DNA of 64,000 nucleotides from Lacrimispora xylanisolvens (GTDB lineage: Bacteria; Bacillota; Clostridia; Lachnospirales; Lachnospiraceae). Location of the stretch: NCBI RefSeq assembly GCF_002934545.1, contig NZ_PTJA01000004.1, forward strand, positions 434,001-498,000, read 5' to 3'. The notes beneath the pieces were generated by a model. That model saw only the letters and a list, made by a program, of their open reading frames with translations, ran no database searches and was not told where the DNA came from. The position numbers and the translations under genes were made by a program. How positions within the stretch are numbered: position 1 is the first letter of the stretch; every line of letters starts with the position of its first letter. This document shows, piece by piece, positions 20,018 to 28,601 of the stretch.

Positions 20018-20659
20018 TTAATTAGCTACCTGAACCATGGAGTGTCTTACCACGGTATCCCGATAGGTGTAACCTTTTTGAAGTTCCTGGGAAACTACAT
20101 TCTCTCCAAGAGAATCATCCTCCACATGCATAACCGCATTGTGGTAATTGGGGTCAAATGGCATTCCAACCGCTTCGATGGGCTTAACCCCTGCCTCATC
20201 CAGAGTTTTCATCAGCTGCTTATAGATCTTTTCCATACCGTCAGCAAAAGGTGATTCCTTATCCGCTTCCGGAATCGCTGCCAGGCCCCGCTCAAAATTA
20301 TCAACTACGGGGAGAATTCTTTCTATAATGTCCTTTGCTCCGATTTCAAACATGGCAGATTTTTCTTTTTCAGTGCGTTTTCTAAAATTATCAAATTCAG
20401 CCATGGATCTTTGAAGACGGTCTGTAAGCTCCTCAATCTTCTCATCTTTCGGATCTTTTTTCTCTTTCTTCTTACCGAAAAAGCCTTTCTTTTCCGGCTC
20501 CTCTTTTGCATCGTCTTCCGGCTCTGCTGTCTCTTCCTGTTCCTGGGAACATTCTTCCTTACCGTCGCAAGTAACGTCTATCTCTTTTTCAGAGGAAACG
20601 GCATCTTCCTGATTTGTCGTCTCTTCTGCCAGATTCTCGTCTGTTTTAACATCTTCCAT
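20018..20659 (-). CDS. grpE: Nucleotide exchange factor GrpE
   Basis: 213 aa from the ATG at 20659; a GTG at 20680, overlapping the hrcA stop, would add seven residues and cannot be excluded. The first ~85 residues are acidic and low-complexity (EEPEKKGFFGKKKEKKDPKDEK), then a coiled coil (EELTDRLQRSMAEFDNFRKRTEKEK) and the beta-wing domain (GMPFDPNYHNAVMHVED, GYTYRDTVVRHSMVQVA). It drives ADP release from DnaK. Confidence 0.96.
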   Translation of the reverse strand: MEDVKTDENLAEETTNQEDAVSSEKEIDVTCDGKEECSQEQEETAEPEDDAKEEPEKKGFFGKKKEKKDPKDEKIEELTDRLQRSMAEFDNFRKRTEKEKSAMFEIGAKDIIERILPVVDNFERGLAAIPEADKESPFADGMEKIYKQLMKTLDEAGVKPIEAVGMPFDPNYHNAVMHVEDDSLGENVVSQELQKGYTYRDTVVRHSMVQVAN

Positions 20660-20676
20660 GCTCAATATTCTACCCT

Positions 20677-21732
20677 TCACCTTTCATCTTTTTTCAAAAT
20701 GGTATCCAGCTGGGTCATTAAATTCCTCAGCGTATTGAGTACCTTTTCATAATCCATTCGCTTGGGGCCAATGATACCAATGGTACCTCTTAAGCCTTCC
20801 CCAAGTTCATAGTTGGCGGTAACGATGCTGCAGTCCTTCATCGTCTGTACAGGTGCTTCATCTCCGATGTACACCTGAATTCCGGAGCTGCTTTCTGAAC
20901 TGTTTACATCATCTACCAGTTCCTGAAGCAGTTCCTTTTGTTCCAGCGCACCGATTAACTGACTCGCTTTTTCTCCGTCGCTTAATTCCGGATATTTAAA
21001 AATATTGGTTGCTCCGCTGGTATAAATCTGAAGATCCTCATCATCGGCTCTGATGGCTGCTGCCACCTCCGATAAAACCCGGTCCACCACTTCACTGTGG
21101 GGACCTGCCTGGACCTTTAACCTGCTGATCACTTCTAAATTGATCTCTTCTATAGAAAGCCCGTTTAAAGCATTATTTAAAAGAATGTTAAGATTCAATA
21201 TTCCTTCGTCGCTCAGTTCTGAACGAATGGGGATTATGGTGTTCTTTATGATATTGCCTTCCACCACAATTACTACAAGCAGTTTTCCCTCATCTACCTT
21301 GGACAGCTGGATAAACTTTAACTTGTTATGATGGTACTGGGGCGCACTGATCATGGCTGCATAGTTGGTATTCTGGGCAAGCAGCTTTGCTACCTGCTTT
21401 AACATGGATTCTACCCGGTCCACACGCTTTATCATTAAATCTTTAATCTCAGTAAACTCATCTTCCTTTTCCTGAAGAATGGTATTCACGTAGAAGCGGT
21501 ATCCCTTATCGGAAGGAATCCTTCCTGCAGAAGTATGGGGCTGCATAATATAACCCATCTCTTCCAGATCAGACATCTCATTCCGGATGGTGGCGGAGCT
21601 TAAATTCAAGTCCGTATATTTTGAAATCGTACGGGATCCTACCGGTTCACCGGTTTCCAGATAAGTTTTTATAATTGCTTTTAATATAATGATCTTCCGT
21701 CCATCCAGTTGATCTTGATCCTTATCATCCAA
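20677..21732 (-). CDS. hrcA: Heat-inducible transcription repressor HrcA
   Basis: 351 aa. N-terminal winged helix (VGSRTISKYTDLNLSSATIRNEMSDLEEMGYIMQPHTSAGRIPSDKGYR in part), then a GAF-like dimer domain and the C-terminal GLRGTIGIIGPKRMDYEKV. It represses the operon through the CIRCE element 29 nt upstream of its own start and is thus autoregulated; GroE-dependent folding normally couples it to protein damage. Confidence 0.97.
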   Translation of the reverse strand: MDDKDQDQLDGRKIIILKAIIKTYLETGEPVGSRTISKYTDLNLSSATIRNEMSDLEEMGYIMQPHTSAGRIPSDKGYRFYVNTILQEKEDEFTEIKDLMIKRVDRVESMLKQVAKLLAQNTNYAAMISAPQYHHNKLKFIQLSKVDEGKLLVVIVVEGNIIKNTIIPIRSELSDEGILNLNILLNNALNGLSIEEINLEVISRLKVQAGPHSEVVDRVLSEVAAAIRADDEDLQIYTSGATNIFKYPELSDGEKASQLIGALEQKELLQELVDDVNSSESSSGIQVYIGDEAPVQTMKDCSIVTANYELGEGLRGTIGIIGPKRMDYEKVLNTLRNLMTQLDTILKKDER

Positions 21733-21760
21733 ACTGCCACGCTCCTTTCAGAGTTATTTG

Positions 21761-21787
21761 TTAGCACTCGACGTTTAGGAGTGCTAA
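21761..21787 (-). promoter_or_regulatory. CIRCE operator (HrcA binding site)
   Basis: TTAGCACTC, 9 bp, GAGTGCTAA: a perfect match to the CIRCE consensus. It lies in the 5' leader between the promoter and hrcA. Confidence 0.98.
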
Positions 21788-21801
21788 CATCTTCTTTTCA
21801 T

Positions 21802-21830
21802 AATATATTCTTTTTTTCTACATTTGTCAA
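21802..21830 (-). promoter_or_regulatory. Sigma-A promoter of the hrcA-grpE-dnaK-dnaJ operon
   Basis: On the minus strand, TTGACA (21825-21830), 17 bp, TATATT (21802-21807). CIRCE begins 14 bp downstream of the -10, so it would cover the transcription start and leader. Confidence 0.88.
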
Positions 21831-21928
21831 TACATTCCTGAAAATTTTTAAATGAAGTTTTTGTGACCTGCATGTACATTTTATCTCAATTTTCTATCAA
21901 ATATTACAAAGCCTATGACATTTTTTTC

Positions 21929-21956
21929 TTGACATTTAACACTTTTGTAATATAAT
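21929..21956 (+). promoter_or_regulatory. Sigma-A promoter for the first 3D-domain gene
   Basis: TTGACA (21929-21934), 16 bp, TATAAT (21951-21956), about 40 nt before the start codon. Confidence 0.8.
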
Positions 21957-21997
21957 GGTAATTGATACACCATAACAACACGATTGCGAGGTAAATC

Positions 21998-22564
21998 ATG
22001 ATTAGTTTTTCAAGACGATTCCGGATCACCGGATTTCTGACACTCCTTTGTATTCTGCTGTTATCCACTACTGCAATGGCTGCCCAGACGGCTGATAGCC
22101 AGAGTACAGCAAGCCAACAGTCAGGGAGTGTAGATACGGATAAGCAAATGAAAAAGAACAGTACCGAAACGGTTGCTACTGCAAGTGACGCTACGATGAG
22201 CGATGAGGTAGGACCGGGCATAGAGAAAAAAGAACTGCCAGAAGAAAAAGCACCCACAGGTCCGGTTTTTGAAAGAGGAGCATCTCTGGGAATATTCTCT
22301 GCTACAGCCTACTGCCCCAGCAGCTCAGGAAGACAGCAGAAGACTTACTCCGGAACCATCCCACAGCCGCTGCACACATTATCTGCAGATCTTACTGTAC
22401 TGCCACTTGGATCAAAGGTCATGATTGATGGCGTTGTCTATACGGTGGAAGATACCGGAAGCGGTATCAGAGGAAACAAAGTGGATATCTATTTCGGAAG
22501 CCGGGGAGAAGCTCTTGCTTTTGGAAGACAGTCAAAAGAGATATTTGCTGTAATAGAAAGATAA
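21998..22564 (+). CDS. Secreted 3D (Asp-Asp-Asp) domain protein 1
   Basis: 188 aa. N-terminal signal segment (about 11-28, FLTLLCILLLSTTAMAA), a Ser/Thr/Gln-rich linker, and a C-terminal 3D domain from about residue 95: GIFSATAYCP, HTLSADLTVLPLGSKVMI, VEDTGSGIRGNKVDIYF with the family aspartates (AD, ED, VD). The fold is the double-psi barrel shared with MltA and Sps/YabE/YocH stationary-phase proteins, implicated in peptidoglycan cleavage. It lacks LysM or G5 domains. It has its own promoter and terminator. Confidence 0.88.
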   Translation: MISFSRRFRITGFLTLLCILLLSTTAMAAQTADSQSTASQQSGSVDTDKQMKKNSTETVATASDATMSDEVGPGIEKKELPEEKAPTGPVFERGASLGIFSATAYCPSSSGRQQKTYSGTIPQPLHTLSADLTVLPLGSKVMIDGVVYTVEDTGSGIRGNKVDIYFGSRGEALAFGRQSKEIFAVIER

Positions 22565-22583
22565 TAAATCAATGTCCATATCG

Positions 22584-22626
22584 GTTGCCGGAAAGCGGAA
22601 TTCTCCCTTTCCGGCAGCTTTTTTTA
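22584..22626 (+). terminator. Intrinsic terminator of the first 3D-domain gene
   Basis: TGCCGGAAAG pairs with CTTTCCGGCA (10 bp) around an 11-nt loop, followed by GC and a T7 run. Confidence 0.9.
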
Positions 22627-22667
22627 TGCAGAAAATTCTGCTGCCGGGTAATTAAAGCTATAAAAAC

Positions 22668-22695
22668 TTGACAAATATGGAAAAAAGTGTAAAAT
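22668..22695 (+). promoter_or_regulatory. Sigma-A promoter for the second 3D-domain gene
   Basis: TTGACA (22668-22673), 16 bp, TAAAAT (22690-22695), leaving a leader of about 90 nt rich in A and T before the start at 22794. Confidence 0.7.
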
Positions 22696-22793
22696 AATTA
22701 CTTGTACCTCATTTATTACAAATCTGTTACATATATTTATATTATATTACTTTATATGTACTTTTTGTAAAAAAGAAAGGAAGTAATTATTAC

Positions 22794-23504
22794 ATGAATA
22801 AAACAAAGAAATTACATTGGTTCCTCGGAACATTACTAATGATAGCATTTTATACGATATCACCCGCTTATGTCCTTGCAGGGCAGACTACGGGGATTAT
22901 AGACGGTGCAGATGAAACCAGCATCCGGGGATGGGCCTGGAACAGCTCAGATCCCTCATCCACCCAGGAAGTTAAGGTCGTCATTACCAATCAGGCAACC
23001 GGAGGTGTTGTGGGGGAACTGACTGCTTCTGCTACGAAATACAGAGAGGATCTGGCTGATCAGGGCACCGGCACTGGTAATTACGGTTTTGAAGTATCCG
23101 CTCCCTGGAACAGTTATGGGGACGGCTCCTATCTTGTGGAAGCCTATGCCGGCGGGCAGAAGCTTTCCGGCTCCAGGGTATATGGGGTTGGTTCCTTTGC
23201 TTCTTCAAACGGGCTTCGTTCTCTTGGAATGTTTAAGACTACCGCCTACTGCCCATGCAGAGGCTGCTCAGGCAGATGGGGAGGAAGAACCAGTACGGGT
23301 ACAGTGGCCACTGCAGGCCATACCATTTCCGTTGATCCAAGAGTGATTCCTTATGGAAGCCGCCTTATGATCGGAGGAGTTATTTATACGGCTGAGGACT
23401 GCGGCAGTGGGGTAAGAGGAAATCATATTGATATCTTTTTTAATACCCATGGAGAGACCCGGGCTTATGGTACCAGGAGTATGGAAGTTTTTCTGGTTCA
23501 GTGA
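22794..23504 (+). CDS. Secreted 3D-domain protein 2 with N-terminal Ig-like/GW-type segment
   Basis: 236 aa. Signal peptide 1-29 (WFLGTLLMIAFYTISPAYVLA). Residues about 33-128 form a beta-rich domain (GIIDGADETSIRGWAWNSSDPSS ... GSYLVEAYAGG in part), resembling bacterial Ig-like wall-associated modules. The 3D domain follows (FKTTAYCPCRGCSGRWGG, HTISVDPRVIPYGSRLMI, AEDCGSGVRGNHIDIFF) with the aspartate set intact. It is a tandem paralogue of the gene 230 nt upstream but has a different N-terminal module and additional cysteines. Probable peptidoglycan-active secreted protein; a stationary or sporulation role is inference. Confidence 0.87.
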   Translation: MNKTKKLHWFLGTLLMIAFYTISPAYVLAGQTTGIIDGADETSIRGWAWNSSDPSSTQEVKVVITNQATGGVVGELTASATKYREDLADQGTGTGNYGFEVSAPWNSYGDGSYLVEAYAGGQKLSGSRVYGVGSFASSNGLRSLGMFKTTAYCPCRGCSGRWGGRTSTGTVATAGHTISVDPRVIPYGSRLMIGGVIYTAEDCGSGVRGNHIDIFFNTHGETRAYGTRSMEVFLVQ

Positions 23505-23526
23505 TGAAGCTTTATAATAGAGTAAA

Positions 23527-23566
23527 GGGTATGCAAAGAATGTAATTGTTCTCTCTTTGCATACCC
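23527..23566. terminator. Bidirectional hairpin between the 3D gene and hemW
   Basis: Perfect 13-bp stem GGGTATGCAAAGA/TCTTTGCATACCC with a 14-nt loop between convergent genes. T runs on either side are weak, so termination efficiency is uncertain. Confidence 0.7.
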
Positions 23567-23572
23567 CTTATG

Positions 23573-24787
23573 TTACAGTAAAAACTGGCTCATAACGTAA
23601 TTGCTGATATCAATTCCCCGTTCTGTCAGCCGGTAAAATCCTTCCTTTAACTCCATCAGACCTTCCTGCTCCAGTTTATCAAGAATGGGTCCATAAACAT
23701 GGCGGATATTTTGACCGAAACTGCTGACAAATCCATGAGCAGATACTCCTTCTATCAGGCGGAGTCCTAAAAACATATACTCCTCCATCTTTCCTTCTAT
23801 GGAGAGGTGTTCAAACTCCTGTCTTAAAAGCATGTCAAATTCTTCTTTTTTTCCAAAACTGCCATTGATATAATCCTGAAAACTTGCTGTGTTATGATAA
23901 CGGCAGCCATCTATATAGGAAGAAGATCCAAGTCCCAGACCCAGGTATTCCACTCCTGTCCAGTAGCCGATGTTATGTCTGCATTCATATCCCTTTCTGG
24001 AATAGTTGGAAATCTCATACCGCTCATATCCCTGTTCTTTTAAATACTCTCTGGTGAGATAATACATCTCTCTCTCCATGTCTTCGTCAGGAAGCTCAGG
24101 AAGAGACATCAGACGCTTTCGTTCCTCTCTTGTCATAGAATCATTATCCATCTCCACATGATCTCCATAACGGTCGTAGAACGGGGTTCCTTCCTCAACG
24201 ATAAGGCTGTAGGCCGATATATGCTCTGGCTTTAACATGGTAACCTTTTTTAATGTATTCTTCCAGGATTCCACTGTCTGACCGGGAATGGCTGAGATTA
24301 AGTCCACATTTACGTTATCAAATCCTGCCATGCGCACTCTCTGATAGCTTTTTAAAAACTCATCGTAGGTGTGTATTCTGCCAAGATAGCCAAGTTCTTT
24401 ATCGTCAGCTGACTGAAGTCCCATACTGATCCTGTTTACTCCGGCACGTTTGTACTGAATGAGTGCCTCTGAGGTAACAGTTCCCGGATTGGCTTCCATG
24501 GTAATCTCCGCCTCCGGATGAATGTCAAACTGACTGTTTAATGCGTTAAGAATGGCAGTCATCTGATTTGTTTCCAGAATAGAAGGCGTCCCACCTCCGA
24601 TAAATATACTGATGACCTGATATTCTCTGGTATATGCACTCTGGTATTTTATCTCTTCCAGCAGCTGTTCTGTATATTCCTGCTGCATCCGTTTATTACC
24701 GGGAAATGATAAGAAATCACAGTAAGCGCATTTACGTGCACAAAACGGGATGTGCACGTAAAGTTCCATATTTTTTTTATTCATCAT
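23573..24787 (-). CDS. hemW: Radical SAM protein HemW (heme chaperone-like)
   Basis: 404 aa. Radical SAM motif [10 protein letters not shown] (CxxxCxxC) at about residues 17-24, FIGGGTPS near 63, MEANPGT near 97, and the HemW C-terminal domain ([21 protein letters not shown]). HemW proteins resemble coproporphyrinogen dehydrogenase HemN but lack HemN-specific elements and bind heme. The start overlaps the lepA stop by 11 nt; several Met codons at the N-terminus leave the exact start open. Confidence 0.94.
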   Translation of the reverse strand: MMNKKNMELYVHIPFCARKCAYCDFLSFPGNKRMQQEYTEQLLEEIKYQSAYTREYQVISIFIGGGTPSILETNQMTAILNALNSQFDIHPEAEITMEANPGTVTSEALIQYKRAGVNRISMGLQSADDKELGYLGRIHTYDEFLKSYQRVRMAGFDNVNVDLISAIPGQTVESWKNTLKKVTMLKPEHISAYSLIVEEGTPFYDRYGDHVEMDNDSMTREERKRLMSLPELPDEDMEREMYYLTREYLKEQGYERYEISNYSRKGYECRHNIGYWTGVEYLGLGLGSSSYIDGCRYHNTASFQDYINGSFGKKEEFDMLLRQEFEHLSIEGKMEEYMFLGLRLIEGVSAHGFVSSFGQNIRHVYGPILDKLEQEGLMELKEGFYRLTERGIDISNYVMSQFLL

Positions 24788-26591
24788 CTAATTTCAGTAC
24801 GCTCATAAATGCCTTCTGCGGTATCTCAACGTTACCGACCTGGCGCATACGTTTTTTACCTTCTTTCTGCTTTTCAAGAAGTTTTTTCTTACGTGAAATA
24901 TCACCGCCGTAACATTTGGCAAGTACGTCTTTTCTCATGGCTTTTACTGTCTCGCGGGCAATGATCTTGCCGCCGATGGCTGCCTGAATGGGAATCTCAA
25001 AAAGCTGTCTGGGAATCTCATCTTTCAGCTTTTCACACATTCTTCTGCCGCGCTCATAGGCGGATTCTGCATGTACAATAAAGGAAAGTGCATCCACTTC
25101 TTCTTTGTTGACCAAGATGTCCAGCTTCACCAGTTCAGACTTTTCATAGCCTTTCAGCTCGTAATCGAAGGAAGCATAGCCTCTGGAACGGGATTTCAGT
25201 GCATCAAAGAAATCGTAGATGATTTCATTTAACGGAAGTTCATATTTTAATAGGGCTCTGGTAGCTTCCATATATTCCATTCCAAGATAAACACCACGGC
25301 GTTCCTGGCAAAGCTTCATAATGGCTCCTACAAATTCCGTAGTTACCATGATTTCTGCGCTGACAATGGGCTCCTCCATATATTCAATCTCGGTAGGATC
25401 AGGAAGATTGGAGGGATTGGTCAGTTCCAGCTTCTCCCCATTCTTTTTAAATACATGATAGACTACGCCAGGAGCAGTCGTCACAAGATCTAAATTATAT
25501 TCCCGTTCCAGACGTTCCTGGATTACTTCCAGATGGAGAAGTCCTAAGAATCCGCAGCGGAAACCAAAGCCAAGGGCAAGTGACGTCTCCGGTTCAAAGA
25601 ATAAGGAAGCGTCGTTAAGCTGAAGCTTCTCAAGTGCATCACGAAGGTCATTGTAACGGGCTCCGTCGGAAGGGTACAGACCGCAGTAAACCATGGAAGT
25701 TACCTTTTTATAACCAGGAAGAGCCTGCTTGCATGGCCTGTCAGCATGGGTAATGGTATCTCCCACTGCCGTATCCTTTACGTTTTTAATGCTGGCAGTT
25801 AAATATCCAACCATTCCTGCAGATAATTCTTCACAGGGTAAAAACTGGCCTGCGCCGAAATATCCGACTTCCACTACCTCTTCCACCGCACCGGTGGCCA
25901 TCATTCGCACTTTATCTCCTCTTTTTACCGTTCCTTCTTTTACACGGAAGAATACGATGACTCCTTTGTAGGAATCATAAAGGGAATCGAAAATCAGAGC
26001 CTGAAGGGGTGCTTCCGGATCACCTGCAGGAGCTGGTATTTTCTCAACAATCGCTTCCAGTACCGCTTCTACATTGAGACCTGTCTTGGCGGAGATTCTG
26101 GGTGCATCATGAGCTTCAATGCCGATCACATCTTCAATCTCCTCAACCACCCGCTCCGGCTCCGCACTGGGAAGGTCGATTTTATTTAATACTGGAAATA
26201 CATCCAGGTCGTGATCCAGTGCCATATAAACGTTTGCAAGAGTCTGGGCTTCAATTCCCTGGGAAGCATCCACTACTAATACAGCGCCGTCACAGGCTGC
26301 CAGACTTCTTGAAACCTCATAATTAAAGTCAACATGACCCGGTGTGTCAATCATGTTAAAAACGTATTCCTGTCCATCATTTGCTTTATAAACAGTACGA
26401 ACTGCCTGGGCCTTGATGGTTATTCCGCGCTCCCGTTCCAGATCCATATTATCAAGAATCTGAGCCTGCATCTCTCTGCTGGTCAGCAGTCCTGTTTTCT
26501 CAATAATTCTGTCTGCGAGAGTTGATTTTCCGTGATCAATATGAGCAATAATGCAAAAATTACGTATTCTATTCTGCTGGGCAGCTGCCAT
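24777..26591 (-). CDS. lepA: Elongation factor 4 (LepA)
   Basis: 604 aa. GTPase domain with P-loop AHIDHGKST near residue 16, [16 protein letters not shown]; then domain II, the LepA-specific C-terminal domain and tail ([23 protein letters not shown]). It acts on ribosomes during initiation or stress. lepA-hemW-hrcA order is conserved, but here the 3D-domain pair interrupts the hemW-hrcA junction. Confidence 0.97.
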   Translation of the reverse strand: MAAAQQNRIRNFCIIAHIDHGKSTLADRIIEKTGLLTSREMQAQILDNMDLERERGITIKAQAVRTVYKANDGQEYVFNMIDTPGHVDFNYEVSRSLAACDGAVLVVDASQGIEAQTLANVYMALDHDLDVFPVLNKIDLPSAEPERVVEEIEDVIGIEAHDAPRISAKTGLNVEAVLEAIVEKIPAPAGDPEAPLQALIFDSLYDSYKGVIVFFRVKEGTVKRGDKVRMMATGAVEEVVEVGYFGAGQFLPCEELSAGMVGYLTASIKNVKDTAVGDTITHADRPCKQALPGYKKVTSMVYCGLYPSDGARYNDLRDALEKLQLNDASLFFEPETSLALGFGFRCGFLGLLHLEVIQERLEREYNLDLVTTAPGVVYHVFKKNGEKLELTNPSNLPDPTEIEYMEEPIVSAEIMVTTEFVGAIMKLCQERRGVYLGMEYMEATRALLKYELPLNEIIYDFFDALKSRSRGYASFDYELKGYEKSELVKLDILVNKEEVDALSFIVHAESAYERGRRMCEKLKDEIPRQLFEIPIQAAIGGKIIARETVKAMRKDVLAKCYGGDISRKKKLLEKQKEGKKRMRQVGNVEIPQKAFMSVLKLDDE

Positions 26592-26713
26592 AAAATATAA
26601 TCCTCTTTTCTGATGTTTCTGGTGTCTTCAAATATACCATTAAAATTAACGGTTGTCCACCGGGAAAGCGTTGATTTCCCTGAATCATATACATTTCCTG
26701 TTACTATTTTCGC

Positions 26714-26742
26714 TTGCAAATACAGGAATTATGTATTAGAAT
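26714..26742 (+). promoter_or_regulatory. Promoter of the small convergent RNA
   Basis: TTGCAA (26714-26719), 17 bp, TAGAAT (26737-26742). It points at the terminator at 26796-26844 with no open frame between. Confidence 0.6.
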
Positions 26743-26748
26743 AATAGT

Positions 26749-26845
26749 AAAGAAACAACCGCCCCATTACAAGGGGTTGGCCAATTAAAAGAGTTGAAAT
26801 TCCACCCTCGAACTCGCCAAAGTATACAAGGGTGGTTTTTCTCTG
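26749..26845 (+). ncRNA. Candidate type I antitoxin small RNA
   Basis: A roughly 95-nt transcript is predicted from the promoter above to a strong intrinsic terminator: CCACCCT ... AGGGTGG with T5. An internal hairpin CAACC-g-CCCC/GGGG-TTG lies near 26755-26781. It has no coding capacity. It runs convergent to, and its 3' end lies about 30 nt beyond, the stop of the 27-aa toxin gene, so it could pair with the toxin mRNA 3' untranslated region, as RatA or SR4/SR5 do in B. subtilis. This is inference from layout. Confidence 0.5.
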
Positions 26846-26875
26846 TCCATTTTCAGGACTCCAGAGAGAAATTTG

Positions 26876-26959
26876 CTACTTACAATTATAAAAAATAAAG
26901 GTAAGCAATGCTAAAATGAATGTACCAAAAGCCATAAGGTCTTTAAAGTCATATTTCAT
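26876..26959 (-). CDS. 27-aa hydrophobic type I toxin (putative holin-like toxin, TxpA/BsrG class)
   Basis: The frame encodes 27 aa with a polar start (MKYDFKDLM), a single membrane helix AFGTFILALLTFIFY and a short NCK tail. The LMAFGTFILALLTFI core matches the Hol_Tox family of small membrane toxins (TxpA, BsrG, BsrE). A strong GGGAGGTGA ribosome site precedes the ATG, but it lies in one arm of a 9-bp hairpin. There is no neighbouring protein antitoxin; a convergent small RNA is predicted instead. Too short for ordinary gene callers. I am confident of the reading frame and class, less so of toxicity. Confidence 0.75.
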   Translation of the reverse strand: MKYDFKDLMAFGTFILALLTFIFYNCK

Positions 26960-26967
26960 TCACATCA

Positions 26968-26993
26968 CCTCCCATCTATGTAATGATGGAAGG
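26968..26993 (-). promoter_or_regulatory. Hairpin occluding the toxin ribosome-binding site
   Basis: On the minus strand CCTTCCATC (26985-26993) pairs with GATGGGAGG (26968-26976) over 9 bp with one G-U pair and an 8-nt loop. The second arm contains the GGGAGG Shine-Dalgarno of the toxin, a usual feature of type I toxin mRNAs. Confidence 0.7.
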
Positions 26994-27031
26994 TCAACGC
27001 CCCTGCAGTGACACGATTGTTTCATGTTATT

Positions 27032-27060
27032 ATGGTAACATATCCCAATTTAACATGCAA
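27032..27060 (-). promoter_or_regulatory. Possible toxin promoter
   Basis: Minus strand: TTGCAT (27055-27060), 17 bp, TACCAT (27032-27037). The -10 is a weak match; it gives a leader of about 65 nt. Confidence 0.4.
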
Positions 27061-27100
27061 TTGATTATCCTATCTGCAGATAGCATTTTCAGAGAAACGC

Positions 27101-27147
27101 AAAGCTGGATAAGCCTGATAACATAACAGGCTTCCAGCTTTTTTTTT
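27101..27147 (+). terminator. Hairpin terminator 3' of spoIIP, with T9 on the plus strand
   Basis: AAGCTGG and AAGCCTG arms pair with CAGGCTT and CCAGCTT (14 bp with a bulge) and are followed by T9 on the plus strand. It sits just after the spoIIP stop on the minus strand. The T run faces plus, implying either a short plus-strand transcript or bidirectional use. Confidence 0.75.
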
Positions 27148-27163
27148 ACTAATATGTTGATTT

Positions 27164-28546
27164 TTAATTTCCTTTTAAGACCATATCCAAAACCTCTGAA
27201 AGGGGTTCCATGGCATTTAATGCTTCCTGGTAGGAATTGGTCTGGGCGCCGACTTCAATTAAAGCGGATCTGGCTCTTAAATGCTGGTTATAGCGTAGCC
27301 CTTTTATGTAAATCTTGCGGGTGAGCCCGGGGAAATAGGCTGCGCTGTCCAGCTGCATCTGAAAGCTGAAAGCAAGATTCTTCTCTCTGTATGGATTGGG
27401 CAGATATTCAATGGGGCCTTCGGGAGTCTGGCTGACTCCGTTAAAGAACATGACAGGAGCTGTCATTTTCCCATTAACCTTATTAACCATATGCAGATCA
27501 CTGTTTACTCCATCCCGATGCACATCCAGGATCACTTCGATAGACGGATTATCCTGAAGAATTCTGGTAATGCCATCAAGGGCGTATGTATATGCTTTGT
27601 TTCTGTCCAGCTTTCCATTTTGCAAGTCATAGACGGAGGTATCGTGAATGACATTGTAGCCCTTTGCTGTTAACAGCTGGGTTAAATAATTCCCGATTCC
27701 AACAACGGTTGCTTCCTTATTACCAGAAGCAAAGTCAGAATATTCTTCCTGGGAATGAGTGTGGTAGATTAAAATCTGGGGTTTATCATTTCCACCTTCC
27801 AGAGTAAATTTCTCTGAAAGAAACTGATCGGCTTTCATTAAATCCCGTCCAGCCGTGGTTGAGGTATGAACACTGTAAAAATGCTTCATCATATAATCAT
27901 AGTCTGCCAGCTGCTCCTTCCGGTAGGTGGTTCCCACAATGGGCCAGATACTGCTTGATGCACAGGTCATTGCAGAATTCTTTTCCCCACTGGCAGGTAC
28001 GGTCTGCTGCGGCTCTTTGACCACTTCTTGTTTTGGGGGTTCTGCCGCCGCCTGAGTTTCCGTTGTCTCCTGGGAAACCTTGGGTGCGCCGGCATTTACA
28101 CTTCCGTCTTCTCCGCTCTCTTCTCCTCCATCATATAGAAGAAAGCTGTGTTCCTCGTAAAATTTTCCGCTTTCTAAATAACTCCTGTAGGCAGGATCAT
28201 TTTCACCGTAATAGTCCTCTGTTGTTCCGTTTTTATTCGTATAACGGGATAAGGGGGAATGACTGAAGAAAAAACCACAAAACAGACTACCAAGTGATTT
28301 TTCCTGATACAGTATCTTCCCGCCTTCCCCTTCCTGCTCCCATACAGAAGCAGGATACTGGTAACGCCAGATTATGGCGGCGCTTTCTGCAACGCCCTCT
28401 CCAATCCAGTTTTGAATATCTTTTAAATCCAGCCTGCCTGCTGCCTGGGAAGCTTCTTTAAGACTTAAAAAAACGGCCAGAATCAGGCTTACTGTAATCA
28501 TTAATTTTTTAATTATCCGGTTCAATCGTTCACTGCTCTGTTTCAT
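27164..28546 (-). CDS. spoIIP: Stage II sporulation protein P
   Basis: 460 aa. N-terminal membrane anchor at about 11-31, a Gln/Glu-rich linker (150-190) and a C-terminal SpoIIP amidase/endopeptidase domain with LIYHTHSQEEYSDF near residue 260 and ILDVHRDGVNSD near 340, both carrying catalytic zinc ligands. With SpoIID and SpoIIM it degrades septal peptidoglycan during engulfment. It follows gpr, as in most Firmicutes, and marks the organism as a spore former. Confidence 0.95.
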   Translation of the reverse strand: MKQSSERLNRIIKKLMITVSLILAVFLSLKEASQAAGRLDLKDIQNWIGEGVAESAAIIWRYQYPASVWEQEGEGGKILYQEKSLGSLFCGFFFSHSPLSRYTNKNGTTEDYYGENDPAYRSYLESGKFYEEHSFLLYDGGEESGEDGSVNAGAPKVSQETTETQAAAEPPKQEVVKEPQQTVPASGEKNSAMTCASSSIWPIVGTTYRKEQLADYDYMMKHFYSVHTSTTAGRDLMKADQFLSEKFTLEGGNDKPQILIYHTHSQEEYSDFASGNKEATVVGIGNYLTQLLTAKGYNVIHDTSVYDLQNGKLDRNKAYTYALDGITRILQDNPSIEVILDVHRDGVNSDLHMVNKVNGKMTAPVMFFNGVSQTPEGPIEYLPNPYREKNLAFSFQMQLDSAAYFPGLTRKIYIKGLRYNQHLRARSALIEVGAQTNSYQEALNAMEPLSEVLDMVLKGN

Positions 28547-28601
28547 AGCCGCCTTCCTGCATTCTTGATTATAATATACTATGCAGAAAGGTGGCTGTTT
28601 A

